Assembly (NCBI RefSeq): GCF_000019965.1
Contig: NC_010571.1
Location: 3,853,001 to 3,917,000, forward strand
Direction of reading: 5' to 3'
Origin: Opitutus terrae PB90-1
GTDB taxonomy: Bacteria > Verrucomicrobiota > Verrucomicrobiia > Opitutales > Opitutaceae
Length of the DNA: 64,000 nucleotides
Within the stretch, counting starts at the first letter, position 1. Each line of letters opens with the position of its first letter. This document shows, piece after piece, positions 1 to 9,601 of the stretch. Below the pieces are notes generated by a model. That model was not told where the DNA came from and searched no databases. It was given only the letters and a program-made list of their open reading frames with translations. Position numbers and translations under genes: made by a program.

Positions 1-765
1 CTTTTCGTTCAACCGGCGCGACGGCTGCCGCAGCGGCGGTTCATGATTGGAGGGGCGCAATATCCCGATCATTTCCCGTGGACGGCGAACATGGCGTTCT
101 TCCGCCACCTCGAGCCGGCCCAGCATCCGGTGTTTTTCTCCTCGTCGCGGCTGACCCTCAACGTCACTCGCCGCGCCATGCGCGCGATGGGCTACTGCCC
201 CTCGGGACGGTTGTTCGAGGCGGCGGCTTGTGGCGCGCCGATTCTTACGGACGCTTGGGAAGGGCTGCGGTTGTTCTTCGAGCCCGGCGAGGAGATTCTC
301 GTCGCTGCCAGTACGGAGGATGCGATCGGCGCGATGGATCGGTCGGATGCGGAGCTGGCGCAGATCGCGCGGCGCGCACGGGAGCGAGTCTTCGATGAGC
401 ACACCGCGGCGCATCGCGCGCGTCACCTCGAACTCGTGTTGGAATGCACCGCGCGCGCGCCGGAAGAGGCGCGGCTCGCGGCGGCGCGAGCCGAGGGGCT
501 GCTCGAACCGGTCGGGACGGACGCCCCCGCGGAGTTCGAGCCGGCGGGGCATTTTGCGACGCAGCCGGAAAATCTCGATGTGATGCGCACGCCGGCCGAG
601 CTGACCGACCGGCCTCGGCGCGACCGCAGTGAACCGTCCGGCGCGCCGCGCCGCACGATTACCGCCAGGCATCCCGCCGTTGAACGAGCAGGAGAGGGGC
701 ATGGACAGCTCGCCCCGGGCGACGAAGGACGCTGGACACGATTCCGCGCGACGCGCCGTATTTGA
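1..765 (+). CDS. CgeB-like glycosyltransferase, 5' truncated
   Basis: The frame is open from base 1, so only the C-terminal part of the gene is in the window. The first residues read LFVQPARRLPQRRF followed by GGAQYP, a pattern of the CgeB/COG4641 glycosyltransferase family, and further on SGRLFEAAACGAPILTD matches the donor-sugar binding region of GT-B enzymes (E followed by a glycine and proline rich turn). The last 100 or so residues are rich in Arg, Ala and Glu and look like a poorly conserved tail. The sugar donor and acceptor cannot be told. Family assignment is fairly sure; specific function is not. Confidence 0.7.
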   Translation, partial: LFVQPARRLPQRRFMIGGAQYPDHFPWTANMAFFRHLEPAQHPVFFSSSRLTLNVTRRAMRAMGYCPSGRLFEAAACGAPILTDAWEGLRLFFEPGEEILVAASTEDAIGAMDRSDAELAQIARRARERVFDEHTAAHRARHLELVLECTARAPEEARLAAARAEGLLEPVGTDAPAEFEPAGHFATQPENLDVMRTPAELTDRPRRDRSEPSGAPRRTITARHPAVERAGEGHGQLAPGDEGRWTRFRATRRI

Positions 766-801
766 GCGTTGAGCGAACGCTCGTCGAAGCCAGCCCCACT
801 G

Positions 802-821
802 GCCGGGGGTGGCGCCCCCGG
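802..821. repeat. GC-rich hairpin repeat
   Basis: GCCGGGGG and CCCCCGGC form an 8-bp stem around a 4-base loop, followed by TAC. It sits between two convergent genes. It belongs to the same style of dispersed hairpin (stem, short loop, flanking GTAG or CTAC) seen many times in this window. There is no T-run, so it is not a clear terminator. Confidence 0.5.
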
Positions 822-841
822 CTACAGAACAGCACGGCAAA

Positions 842-1930
842 TCAGCTCGCGAGCTTCGGCGTCTCGGCGAAAGCGGCGTCGAAGGACTTCAGCATCGCGG
901 CGATCGTCTCGTCGGTCTCATCGCCCATGTTGGAGATCCGGAAGGTCTTTCCCTTCAGCTTGCCGTAGCCGCCATCGATCACGAGGTGGTGCTTCGATTT
1001 CAGCGTCTTGTTCAACGCGGCGAGATCGATGTTCAGCGTGTTCGCGAAGCAGTTGAGCGTGACCGAGCCGTAGCCCTCCTTCGGGAACAGCTTGAAGCCT
1101 TTGGCCGCCATGTGGTCGCGGACCATCTTGTTTAGCCGGGCGTGCCGCGCGTAGCGGTTCTCGACCCCCTCGGCCTTGATGTCTTCGAGCTTCGACTTGA
1201 GCGCGTAGATGTGCGCGATCGAGGGCGTGCTCGGCGTCATGCCTTTTTCGTGATTCGTCTGGAACTCGACGAAATCGAAATAGTAGCCGCGGCCGGGCTG
1301 TGACGCGGCGCGGTCGAGCGCGCGTTTCGAGACCGAGAACAGCGCCAGCCCCGGCGGCATCGCGAGCGCCTTCTGCGAGCCGGTGATGAGCACGTCGATG
1401 CCGAGCTCGTCCTTTTTAATCGGCACTCCGCTGAACGAGCTGACGGTGTCGACGATCGAGATCACGTCCGGGAACTGGCGGATCACGGCCATCAGCGCCG
1501 GCAGATCGCTCATGCAGCCGCACGAGGTTTCGTTGTGGATGAGCGTGATCGCGTCGTAGGCGCCGGTCGCGAGTTCGCGCCGCACCGCCTCGGGATCGAC
1601 CGGTTGGCCCCAATCGAACTTCAGCGCGCCGGCGGCGAAGCCGCAGCGCTGCGCGACGTCGTTCCACTTGTCCGAGAACGCGCCGTTCATGCAGTTCAGC
1701 ACCTTCTTGCGCGTGACGTTTCGGACGGCGCCTTCCATGACGCCCCACGCGCTGCTGGTCGAGAGGTAGACCGGATCCTTGGTGTAGAACAGAGCCTGCA
1801 ACTCCGGTTGGATGGACTGATAGAGCGCAACGAAGTCCGTGCTGCGATGCCCGATCATGGGCTGCGACATGGCGCGGAGGGTCTTCTCCGAGACGGCGAT
1901 GGGGCCGGGGATGAAAAGTTTGTAGCTCAT
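842..1930 (-). CDS. class-V aminotransferase (alanine-glyoxylate / serine-pyruvate type)
   Basis: About 362 residues of a fold-type I PLP aminotransferase. N-terminal FIPGPIAVS is the substrate-loop signature of alanine-glyoxylate/serine-pyruvate/phosphoserine aminotransferases of class V. The PLP lysine is in GSQKALAMPPG and the cofactor aspartate in SIVDTVSSFSG. The ATG at 1930 (MSYKLF) is preferred; a TTG 18 bp upstream would add MRDEKS. It stands alone on the minus strand, convergent with the preceding glycosyltransferase and divergent from lpxK. Transamination of a small amino or keto acid is likely; phosphoserine or 2-aminoethylphosphonate specificity cannot be excluded. Confidence 0.8.
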   Translation of the reverse strand: MSYKLFIPGPIAVSEKTLRAMSQPMIGHRSTDFVALYQSIQPELQALFYTKDPVYLSTSSAWGVMEGAVRNVTRKKVLNCMNGAFSDKWNDVAQRCGFAAGALKFDWGQPVDPEAVRRELATGAYDAITLIHNETSCGCMSDLPALMAVIRQFPDVISIVDTVSSFSGVPIKKDELGIDVLITGSQKALAMPPGLALFSVSKRALDRAASQPGRGYYFDFVEFQTNHEKGMTPSTPSIAHIYALKSKLEDIKAEGVENRYARHARLNKMVRDHMAAKGFKLFPKEGYGSVTLNCFANTLNIDLAALNKTLKSKHHLVIDGGYGKLKGKTFRISNMGDETDETIAAMLKSFDAAFAETPKLAS

Positions 1931-2076
1931 AGATTTTTCGTCGCGCAAAAACCTGAAACAGGTCTTGGCAGCAGGAGGAGTTCGGATTTGGCAGGGCCGG
2001 CAATCGATGCAGACCCTCGGAAAACAGTTTACGTGCCCCGGTCCGTCAATCTTAGGTTTTTGCCAAGCAAAAACCT

Positions 2077-3411
2077 GTGTCCTGGTGGAAACGAAAGTTT
2101 AACGCGCTCGAACTCTACACGATCGACGTGATTCTGGGCCGCCGCGCGGACACCGGGGCCGCAGTCTACGGCGCTTTTTTGCAGGCGCTGTCCTGGTTGT
2201 TCAACGGCATCGCGCAGTTGCGGCTGTGGCTTTATCGGCACCGGATTTTGCATGACCAGCCGCTGGGCTGTCTGGTCGTGGTGGTGGGCAATCTCACCGT
2301 CGGCGGGACGGGCAAGACGCCGGTGGTCGAAAAATTCGCGCGCGCGCTCCGCGACCGCGGCCGCAAGGTCGCGATCCTGAGCCGCGGTTACAAAAGCAAG
2401 TCGGCTCCGTTCTGGAAAAAATGGTGGTATGCCCTCAACCACGCCGAGGAGCCACCGCCGCGGATCGTCAGTGACGGCACCCGCGTGCTGCTCGACTCCG
2501 AGCAGGCCGGCGACGAGCCCTACATGCTCGCGCGCAACCTGCCCGGCGTGATCGTGCTGGTGGACAAGAACCGGGTGAAATCGGGCGCGTATGCGATCAA
2601 GAAGTTTGGCTGCGACACGCTCGTGCTCGACGACGGCTTCCAGTATCTGCCGCTCAAGGGACGGCTGAACCTGCTGCTGGTCGACAAGACGAATCCCTTT
2701 GGCAACGGCCACCTGCTGCCGCGCGGCATCCTGCGCGAACCCATCAAGCACCTGCGGCGCGCGAGCTATGTCTTCCTGACGAAATCGAACGGCCACCGCG
2801 ATGAGGAGCTCGAGCGCTTGATCAAGCAGCACAACCCCGACGTCGACATCATCGAGTGCGCACACCGGCCGCAATACCTGCAGCGGTGGCATGGGCGTCT
2901 CGCCCATGATGCGAGGCCTGATCCCGTGGGCGCACCCAACGCGGTCCCGTCGACAATTGCCGCGGCGGCCCCCGTTCACGGGCAGGATGCCCGGGCCACC
3001 GAATTCACGGGCGGGACGCCCGTGCCACCCAAGCCGGGCAGCGGCCGCGAGCCCCTGTCGTTCCTCAAGGGCCGGCGCGTGCTCGCGTTCAGCGGCATCG
3101 CCACGCCGGAGAGTTTCGAAAAATTCCTGCGCGATCTCGGCGCGCTGATTGTCGCCCGCGAGCGGTTCCTGGATCACTACCGCTATACCGACGAGGATTT
3201 CGGCGCGCTTTTCGCGGCGGCGAAGGAAAACAAGGCGGAGTGTCTGGTCACGACCGAGAAGGACGCGGTGCGGATTCCGGAAAACTACGTGTGCCCGCTG
3301 CCGCTGTATTACCTCCGGCTGGAGATCGACATCATCCGTGGCGCGGCCGATTTCGACGAAGCAGTGGGGCGGATTTGTTTTCCGCAGACGGAGGTCAGAC
3401 GGCTGGTGTGA
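2077..3411 (+). CDS. lpxK: tetraacyldisaccharide 4'-kinase with repeat-derived insertion
   Basis: Lipid A 4'-kinase, which phosphorylates the tetraacyl-disaccharide 1-phosphate at the inner membrane. The P-loop [12 protein letters not shown] lies near residues 72-83 after an N-terminal hydrophobic helix, and LVLDDGFQY is the family's DDGFQ motif. At 444 residues it is roughly 100 longer than typical LpxK; much of the excess is residues about 270-317, encoded by three copies of the dispersed GGGCGTCTCGCCC-type hairpin inserted in frame. Downstream sequence returns to the family ([26 protein letters not shown]). The start is a GTG at 2077; no ATG is available upstream in frame. Confidence 0.88.
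   Translation: MSWWKRKFNALELYTIDVILGRRADTGAAVYGAFLQALSWLFNGIAQLRLWLYRHRILHDQPLGCLVVVVGNLTVGGTGKTPVVEKFARALRDRGRKVAILSRGYKSKSAPFWKKWWYALNHAEEPPPRIVSDGTRVLLDSEQAGDEPYMLARNLPGVIVLVDKNRVKSGAYAIKKFGCDTLVLDDGFQYLPLKGRLNLLLVDKTNPFGNGHLLPRGILREPIKHLRRASYVFLTKSNGHRDEELERLIKQHNPDVDIIECAHRPQYLQRWHGRLAHDARPDPVGAPNAVPSTIAAAAPVHGQDARATEFTGGTPVPPKPGSGREPLSFLKGRRVLAFSGIATPESFEKFLRDLGALIVARERFLDHYRYTDEDFGALFAAAKENKAECLVTTEKDAVRIPENYVCPLPLYYLRLEIDIIRGAADFDEAVGRICFPQTEVRRLV
2885..3029 (+). repeat. three dispersed hairpin repeats inside lpxK
   Basis: Three units occur at 2885-2909 (GGTGGCATGGGCGTCTCGCC start), 2974-3000 (GTTCACGGGCAGGATGCCCG start) and 3003-3029 (ATTCACGGGCGGGACGCCCG start). The first is inverted relative to the other two. 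All keep the reading frame. The same repeat occurs in intergenic DNA at 21202, 25687, 42133, 49550, 51987, 52120 and 54368. Confidence 0.85.
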
Positions 3412-3424
3412 GGCCGGAACGATG

Positions 3425-3498
3425 GGTAGGGACGGCTCTCCGAGCCGTCCGGGAAAGTCACGAATCATTCGCGGACGCCACGGAGTGGCGTCCCTACC
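3425..3498. repeat. paired GTAGGGACG hairpins
   Basis: GGTAGGGACGGCTCTCCGAG at the left and GGACGCCACGGAGTGGCGTC at the right are each hairpins and face each other as the ends of a larger inverted unit. They lie in the 270-bp gap between lpxK and the M29 peptidase. No T-run follows, so a terminator role is not supported. They look like a small dispersed palindromic element. Confidence 0.6.
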
Positions 3499-3680
3499 GA
3501 CCCAACGGTGCTGTGTAGGGGGCATCGCTTGCCCGTTCGACAAGCTCAGGGCCCCGAGCCGGTCGAGGCGACGCCCGGGACGCACCAAGGTGCGATCCTA
3601 CGAAACGGGGAACTCAACGGCCGTGCACTCCCACCTTTCCCCTTGCGACCGCGGGGCCGGACTCCGTTAGTTGCGAGATC

Positions 3681-4805
3681 ATGTTGATTGATCCCCGTTT
3701 CACGCAACTGGCCGCCGGGCTCACCGGCTTCTCGACCTCGCTGAAGAAAGGCGAGCGGGTGTTGATTGATGCCTTCGACGTTCCGGATGCGATGGTCGTC
3801 GCGTTGATCCGCGCGGCGCGCGCCCGCGGCGCGCATCCGCTCGTGCAGGTGCATCATGCGCGCGTCACCCGCGAGCTCAACCTGCACGCCGAGGAAGCGC
3901 AGTTCGCCCCGCATGCCGAGGTAGAACTCGCGCGGATGCAGAAGATGGACGCCTACATCGCGCTGCGCGGATCCGACAACATTTTCGAGGCCAGCGACGT
4001 TCCGGCCGATCGCGTGCAGTTGGTCAGCCGGCTGATGAAGCCCGTGCTGGATCACCGCGTGGGCAAGACGAAGTGGGTCGTGCTCCGCTGGCCGTCATCG
4101 GCGATGGCGCAGCAGGCGGGCCTGAGCACCGAGGCGTTCGAGGATTTCTACTTCCGCGTCTGCACGCTCGATTACAGCCGCATGACGCCGGGCATGAACG
4201 CGCTGAAGGCGTTGATGGAAAAAACGGACCGCGTCGAGATCAAGGGGCCGGGCACGGATCTGACGTTCTCGATCAAAGGCATCAAGGCGTGCCCGTGCGG
4301 CGGGCTGCGTAACATTCCGGACGGCGAGGTCTTCTCGTGTCCGGTGCGCGAATCGGTCGACGGCGTCCTGCAGTACAACGCGCCGTCCGTCTATCTTGGC
4401 ACCTCGTTCGACAACATTCGGCTGGTGTTCAAGCGCGGCAAGATCGTCGAGGCGACGTCATCGAACACGAAGCGGCTGAACGAGATTTTGGATAGCGACA
4501 GCGGTGCGCGCTACATCGGCGAGTTCGCGCTCGGGTTCAATCCGCACATCCTGCAGCCGATGCGCGACATTCTGTTCGACGAGAAGATCGCGGGCTCGTT
4601 CCACTTCACGCCGGGGCAGGCGTACGAAGGTTTCGGCAACGGCAACAAATCGCAGGTGCACTGGGACATGGTCTGCATCCAGCGGCCTGACTACGGTGGC
4701 GGCGAGATTCGCTTCGACGGCAAACTGGTGCGGAAGGACGGGCTTTTCGTCCCGAAAGCGCTGCACAAGCTCAACCCAGAGTATCTGCTGAGCACAAAGA
4801 AATAG
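3681..4805 (+). CDS. aminopeptidase, peptidase family M29
   Basis: Cytosolic metallo-aminopeptidase of the thermophilic aminopeptidase family (AmpS/AmpT/PepS), 374 residues, near the usual length. The metal-ligand segments of the family are all visible in order: [12 protein letters not shown] (Glu), [11 protein letters not shown] (Glu), [13 protein letters not shown] (His) and QVHWDMV (His and Asp). No signal peptide. It probably removes N-terminal residues from peptides. The ATG start follows a repeat-rich gap; the next gene in the same direction is adenosine deaminase, 153 bp away behind a MITE-like element, so co-transcription is uncertain. Confidence 0.85.
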   Translation: MLIDPRFTQLAAGLTGFSTSLKKGERVLIDAFDVPDAMVVALIRAARARGAHPLVQVHHARVTRELNLHAEEAQFAPHAEVELARMQKMDAYIALRGSDNIFEASDVPADRVQLVSRLMKPVLDHRVGKTKWVVLRWPSSAMAQQAGLSTEAFEDFYFRVCTLDYSRMTPGMNALKALMEKTDRVEIKGPGTDLTFSIKGIKACPCGGLRNIPDGEVFSCPVRESVDGVLQYNAPSVYLGTSFDNIRLVFKRGKIVEATSSNTKRLNEILDSDSGARYIGEFALGFNPHILQPMRDILFDEKIAGSFHFTPGQAYEGFGNGNKSQVHWDMVCIQRPDYGGGEIRFDGKLVRKDGLFVPKALHKLNPEYLLSTKK

Positions 4806-4810
4806 ACGAA

Positions 4811-4948
4811 CCTCCCGCGAAGCCCGCGAATGGACGCGAATGTGTTCTGCGTCTGGGTCGTCTCTTCCACGGGGGAACCTCGTGGCGTAGCCGCAAACCG
4901 CGGAGGTCGCTTCGGTGATTCGCGTCCCTTCGCGTGATTCGCGGGAAG
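4811..4948. repeat. MITE-like element with terminal inverted repeats
   Basis: The ends 4811-4844 and 4915-4948 are inverted copies (about 27 of 31 positions pair), built from CGCGAAT and ATTCGCG steps. The centre has no ORF. The element fills almost the whole gap between the M29 peptidase and adenosine deaminase genes and leaves only 10 bp before the latter's ATG. It has no transposase, so it would be non-autonomous if mobile. Confidence 0.6.
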
Positions 4949-4958
4949 TATTCTTGCC

Positions 4959-5951
4959 ATGAAATTGTCCGACTTCATCCAGGCTTTGCCGAAAACCGAG
5001 ACGCACCTTCACGTCGAAGGTGCGTTGCCGTACGAACTGCTGCAGGCGTGGAAGCCCGAAGAGTATCCGCCCAACCCGGCGTTCCGGCAGCCCGATTATC
5101 GTTACGCCACGTTCCCCGATTTCGATAGTATCCTGCTCTCGCATGCGCTGCCGTGGTTCACGAATGCCGAGCGTTACTACGAGGCGTCCAAGGCGATCTT
5201 CGCCAAGCACGTCGCGCAGAACGTGCGGTATGTGGAAACGAGTTTCCATCTGGCGGTGACGAAATTCATCCGGCTGCCGGGGCCGGAGATCATCGCGGCG
5301 ATCCGTGCGGCGGTGCCGGCGGGGTTGGAGGTGCGAATCTTCACGGGCATGTTGCGCAGCGACATCGTGGGCGACTTGCGTCCGACGATCGATCAGCTCC
5401 ACACGTGGGACGGGCTCGCGGGCGTCGACCTGCACGGCTTCGAAGCCATGCGCACGGAGCCGGAAACGGCGGCGATCTGGGCGCGGCTGCGCGCGGCGGG
5501 GAAGATCACGAAATGCCACGCCGGCGAGTTCGGCGGCGCGGACCGCGTGCGCGAGGCGATCGAGCAACTCGGGGTCGACCGGATTCAGCACGGCGTGCGC
5601 GCGATCGAGGATCCCGCGGTCGTGCGGCTTGCGGCGGAACGCGGCGTCACCTTTGACATGTGTCCGATCAGCAATCTCCGGCTGCAGGTGGTGCCTTCGT
5701 TGCGCGAGCATCCGATCCGGCGGTTCATGGCGGCCGGTGTGCGCTGCACGGTCAGCACGGACGACCCGCTCAACTTCGCGAACACGGTGAACGACGAGTA
5801 TCACGTGCTGGCGAGCGAACTGGACTTCACGCGCGCCGAGCTCTCCCAGGTCGCCAGGAATGGCTGGGCCGTGGCCGACGTGCCGGTGGCGATGAAGCGC
5901 GCGGTGTCGGGCGAGATCGACCAATTGCTGAACGGCAGCACGCCGGCGTAG
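4959..5951 (+). CDS. add: adenosine deaminase family protein
   Basis: Zinc hydrolase of the amidohydrolase superfamily, 330 residues. THLHVEG (His16 and His18, metal ligands) is near the N-terminus, KCHAGEFGG supplies a ligand His and the catalytic Glu, [10 protein letters not shown] the next His, and VSTDDPLNF the metal-binding and catalytic Asp pair; CPISN is also characteristic. It deaminates adenosine to inosine, or adenine or another nucleoside if it belongs to a related subgroup. The start is an ATG just after the MITE-like element. Purine salvage is the likely pathway. Confidence 0.85.
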
Positions 5952-6140
5952 CTGGTTCTGGCGTTGGAGTGGATGTGGCGGCGCGAGGAACGCCAGCGCA
6001 ACCCGCCGTTCCCCGCGGGTTCGAAGCCTACCAAGCAGATCGACCGGTGGGCGGCAGATTGGGTCTTGTCGCTGGCAGCAGTGATACGTGCGGGGCGCAG
6101 CTTCAGAATGGCCCTGCACGTGAGCGCACGAATTATGAGT

Positions 6141-9100
6141 TCAGACGACTGCCCGTTCGCGAACTTGCTCGAGCAGCGCGAGCAACTCGTCCACCTGACT
6201 CGAATCGAATACCCCGTCCGGTCCCTGCGCGTTTACGTCGGTGAATGGAGATTCATAGAGCAATTTCGGCTCGACCACGCCTCGTTCGGTCAACTGATCC
6301 ACCACCATGTTCACGAACTCGAGTTGGTTGGCCGTGAGGATCTTCCCGGCCGTGAAGGCGTTCAACGCCTGCTTCGCGGCTTCGCGATCCAGCCCGACGA
6401 GCGAGCGCACGAAAAGCCCCAGACCGTCGCTGGCTGCCTTGGCCGTTTCCCACTGTTCGGGAGTGGCGACGCCGCTTTCGGCCAGCACCCGCTCCAGCTC
6501 CGCGAGATCTACGGCGGTCAGTGGTTCATTCATCCGCAGCTTCTGGATCGTGAGGTGGCTCTGATGCGCGCGCAAAAACGCCCGCACCTTCTCGCGGAAC
6601 TTCTCGAAGTTTTCCGCGGTGACGAAATCTGCGAGGACGACCTCCTTGGCCGCCGCCATTGAGTCCTCGAAGTCCGTGTAGATCGGTTTGCGCTGCCGTT
6701 TGTCGATGAGCTTGACCAGCGAGCGCAGGCGTTTGCGCGTCTGCTCGAGCATCGGGAGCGTCACGTCGGTCCACCATCCCTCCGTCTGCACTTCCAGAAT
6801 ACGGGCTAGTTGCGCCTGGATCATCGGGATGGCCGCCTTCTCCTCCAGCAGGCCGGCGATCGCGATCACCTGATTTTTGAGACGTTCGAACTCCCGCGCG
6901 TTCCGCAACACGGCGAGCTGAAGGTTCAGGATCAGCAGATCGAACCGTTTTGCTTCCTCCTCCTCCGGGTCCAGCTCCGTCGGCAAACCGGCCACATGAT
7001 AGGCCAGTTCGCCTCGAGCCGCGGAATCCATTGCGACCCAGGCCTCGGGCTTGGCGAACCGCTCGACGAGCCGTCGCTGCGGACGGACGACGAAATTGTC
7101 GACGTTCATCGCCGCCACTTCGGTCTGCAGAACCGCGCGCAGCTCGTGGCCGAGTTCGGCTTCGCCTTCCGCGGGCTCGTGCGACATTCCGGCGAAGGCT
7201 CGGTCGAGTTCGCCGATGACTTCCAGCCGCGCCGTGAAGATGCGCTTGCTTAGCGACGCGCCCAAAGCACCGGCGGTCGTCTCGGGGTGCTGGCTGAAGA
7301 ACTCGAGGTTCTGACAATAATCGAAGATGTAGAAGAAGGCCTTGTGTTTGCCCGGACCGAATAGATCCGGACACAGCCGGGTGCCGCGACCGATCATCTG
7401 CCAGAACTTCGTTTTCGATCGGACCAGTTTGAAGAAGACGAGATTGACGACCTCCGGCACATCGATGCCGGTGTCCAGCATGTCGACCGAGATCGCGATG
7501 TGCGGCATCTTCGCGGGATTGGAGAAGTCATCGATCAGCGATTGCGCATAGGGCAGCCCGCAGTGAATCACCCGGGCAAACGCGCCCTTGAGGTGCGGGT
7601 AGTTCACGTCAAAGCGCTGAGCGATGAACTCGGCATGATCCTTGTTCTTGGCGAACACGATCGTCTTTCCCAACCGGTCACCGCCGGCGACGGTTTGACC
7701 ATGCGTCATCAGGTGCTCCAGCACCTTGTCGACCGTGTCCTTGTTGAAGAGCCATTTGTTGACCGCCTCCGGTTCGACCCTCTGCGGAGTGGTGCCTTCC
7801 TCGTCCCACTCGACCCCGTCCCACTGTTCCTTCTCCTCCTCGGACAGGTCCTCATATTTGATCCCATCGCGCTGGAACTTCAGCGGGACCGACACGGCTT
7901 TGGCCGGCACGAGGAACTTGTCCGCCACCGCGTTCTTCAGGTCGTAGGCATCCGTTGGCACGCCTTTCTCCAGGTCGAACAGCCCGTAGGTGTCGCGATC
8001 GATTTCCTCCCGCGGTGTGGCCGTCAGGCCGACGAGCAGCGAGTCGAAATAGCGGAAGATCGCACCGTATTTTTGGTAAACCGACCGATGGGCCTCGTCG
8101 ATGATGACCAGATCGAAATGCCCGGTGCCGAAGCGCCGCTGGCCGTCCTTCGTCTCATCGATCAGCCCCATCATCGTCGGGTAGGTGGAGACAAACACGC
8201 GGCCCGCCGCCTCCGGTTCCGTCACCAGATTCACTGGTGACGCTTCCGGCAGGAAACGCTTGAACGCGTTCACCGCCTGGTTCACGAGCGCGGTGCGGTC
8301 GGCGAGAAACAACACCCGTTTCACCCAGTTGCATCGCATCAACAGGTCGCACAGCGCGATCACCGTCCGCGTCTTTCCGGCGCCGGTGGCCATGACGACG
8401 AGCGCCTTTCGTTCGCAGTCGGCCTCGAATGCCTCGCCGATTCGGCGGATCGCGCGGGTCTGATAGTAGCGTTCGACAATCGCCGGATTGATCGCGGCTC
8501 CAGCCAAGGAGGTGCGCGTTTGCCGCCGCAGGATCATCAGCTCCAGTTCGTCCTTCTTGCGAAAACCCTGGACCGGCCGCGGCGGATACAGCGCGTCATC
8601 CCACAGCCAGTGCTCATAGCCGTTCGAGCAGAAGATGACCGGCCGCCGTCCGAACTGCTGCTCCAGACAGTCGGCGTAAAGCTTCGCCTGCTGTTGGCCG
8701 ATCGCGGCACTTTTTCGCGTGCGCTTCGCCTCCACGACCGCGAGCGGTCGGCCGTCGTCGCCCCACAGCACGTAGTCGACATAGCCCTTCTTCTGCTGAT
8801 TCGGCATCCCGCTGACCTCGACCTCCCGGTCGCGGGGCTGATTCAGCGGCCAACCGGCTTCCTTGAGCAGCAGGTCGATGAACGCATCGCGGGTTTGTGC
8901 CTCGGAGTAGTCGTGCTGATCCGGCGTCGCGGCGTTGCGCTTTTTGATGGCGGCGATCTCCTGCCGCGCCTGTGCCAGCTCTTTGCTCAGCGTTTCCTTG
9001 TCCGCAAACAGCGCTGCGAGCCGTTTGTCCTTCTCGGCGAGTTGCGCCGCGAGTTTCTGCAACTGTTCCTGCGTCTGCGTCGGCACCGGCGCCGACTTCG

Positions 9101-9530
9101 GCAAGGTGTCCGGTTCAAACGCGAGGTCGTCCGCGGGCCGGGCGCCGCGGGCGTAGGTTCGGGTCAGCCAGAAACAGATGTGGAACAGCTCGCGCACCGT
9201 GGTCAGCGCGTCGAACGCCTTCACCGCGCGGTGGCTGTGCACCGCCTGGTTCCCGTAGCGCGTGATCAGCACCGCCTTGTTGAAGACCGCCGGGCCGGCT
9301 GCGGTCTTGAACGTGGGCTCGTGAATCAGCGCGCTCAGGTTCTGTTGATACGGCAGTTTCAGCGCGTCGTCGTTCGTGTAGAGCCACGTGACCCCGATCT
9401 CCAGCGCCCGCCGGGCGTAGAAGCACGCGGTCCGCGGATCGACCAGTGCCAGCGCTTCCGCCTTTGCCGCCGCCTCGAAAACCTCTGGCCACTCGGACTG
9501 GAGAAACGAAAACTGCGAACCGGCGCTCAT
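6141..9530 (-). CDS. hsdR: type I restriction enzyme, R (motor/nuclease) subunit
   Basis: Restriction and translocation subunit, about 1129 residues. In order: an N-terminal DUF4145-like region (residues about 1-140), a coiled coil (about 155-205), the HSDR_N nuclease region with DYVLWGDDGRPLAVVEAKRT (PD-(D/E)XK Asp and ExK), a superfamily II helicase core with VVMATGAGKTRT (Walker A) and DEAHRS (motif II), motif VI-like GRGTRLCPD, and an EcoEI-type C-terminal domain. This is the EcoEI/type IB-like architecture. The ATG at 9530 overlaps the stop of a truncated VapC reading frame by 4 nt, so translation is probably coupled. It needs HsdM and HsdS, encoded upstream in the same operon. Confidence 0.92.
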   Translation of the reverse strand: MSAGSQFSFLQSEWPEVFEAAAKAEALALVDPRTACFYARRALEIGVTWLYTNDDALKLPYQQNLSALIHEPTFKTAAGPAVFNKAVLITRYGNQAVHSHRAVKAFDALTTVRELFHICFWLTRTYARGARPADDLAFEPDTLPKSAPVPTQTQEQLQKLAAQLAEKDKRLAALFADKETLSKELAQARQEIAAIKKRNAATPDQHDYSEAQTRDAFIDLLLKEAGWPLNQPRDREVEVSGMPNQQKKGYVDYVLWGDDGRPLAVVEAKRTRKSAAIGQQQAKLYADCLEQQFGRRPVIFCSNGYEHWLWDDALYPPRPVQGFRKKDELELMILRRQTRTSLAGAAINPAIVERYYQTRAIRRIGEAFEADCERKALVVMATGAGKTRTVIALCDLLMRCNWVKRVLFLADRTALVNQAVNAFKRFLPEASPVNLVTEPEAAGRVFVSTYPTMMGLIDETKDGQRRFGTGHFDLVIIDEAHRSVYQKYGAIFRYFDSLLVGLTATPREEIDRDTYGLFDLEKGVPTDAYDLKNAVADKFLVPAKAVSVPLKFQRDGIKYEDLSEEEKEQWDGVEWDEEGTTPQRVEPEAVNKWLFNKDTVDKVLEHLMTHGQTVAGGDRLGKTIVFAKNKDHAEFIAQRFDVNYPHLKGAFARVIHCGLPYAQSLIDDFSNPAKMPHIAISVDMLDTGIDVPEVVNLVFFKLVRSKTKFWQMIGRGTRLCPDLFGPGKHKAFFYIFDYCQNLEFFSQHPETTAGALGASLSKRIFTARLEVIGELDRAFAGMSHEPAEGEAELGHELRAVLQTEVAAMNVDNFVVRPQRRLVERFAKPEAWVAMDSAARGELAYHVAGLPTELDPEEEEAKRFDLLILNLQLAVLRNAREFERLKNQVIAIAGLLEEKAAIPMIQAQLARILEVQTEGWWTDVTLPMLEQTRKRLRSLVKLIDKRQRKPIYTDFEDSMAAAKEVVLADFVTAENFEKFREKVRAFLRAHQSHLTIQKLRMNEPLTAVDLAELERVLAESGVATPEQWETAKAASDGLGLFVRSLVGLDREAAKQALNAFTAGKILTANQLEFVNMVVDQLTERGVVEPKLLYESPFTDVNAQGPDGVFDSSQVDELLALLEQVRERAVV

Positions 9531-9601
9531 GCTGGCGCGCGGGCGAGGAACACCTGCGGTGCCACCTCCATCAAAACGTTGGTGTCGACCAGCACCTTCA
9601 T
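9527..9601 (-). pseudogene. truncated VapC-like PIN-domain toxin
   Basis: A 24-residue frame starting MKVLVDTNVLMEV, the hallmark N-terminus of PIN-domain toxins with its first catalytic Asp, then stopping after LARAPA. A full VapC is about 130 residues, so all later catalytic acids are missing. Its ATG overlaps the stop of the upstream antitoxin-like gene (ATGA), as in vapBC operons, and its own TGA overlaps the hsdR ATG. The last 35 bp are GC-rich and resemble the dispersed hairpin repeat, which may mark the breakpoint. Non-functional as a toxin. Confidence 0.6.

Noticed and set aside
3425-3498. Hairpins after lpxK as intrinsic terminators
   Set aside because: No T-run follows either hairpin, and the same sequences occur in many unrelated places.
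4458-6119. Long open frame on the minus strand opposite the M29 peptidase and deaminase genes
   Set aside because: It is antisense to two clearly conserved genes and its translation is Arg/His-rich with no domain; a usual shadow in high-GC DNA. The same holds for long antisense frames over lpxK, hsdM, ilvD and the histidine kinase.
9527-9601. VapC as a functional toxin
   Set aside because: Only the first 24 residues remain, with one of the required acidic residues.
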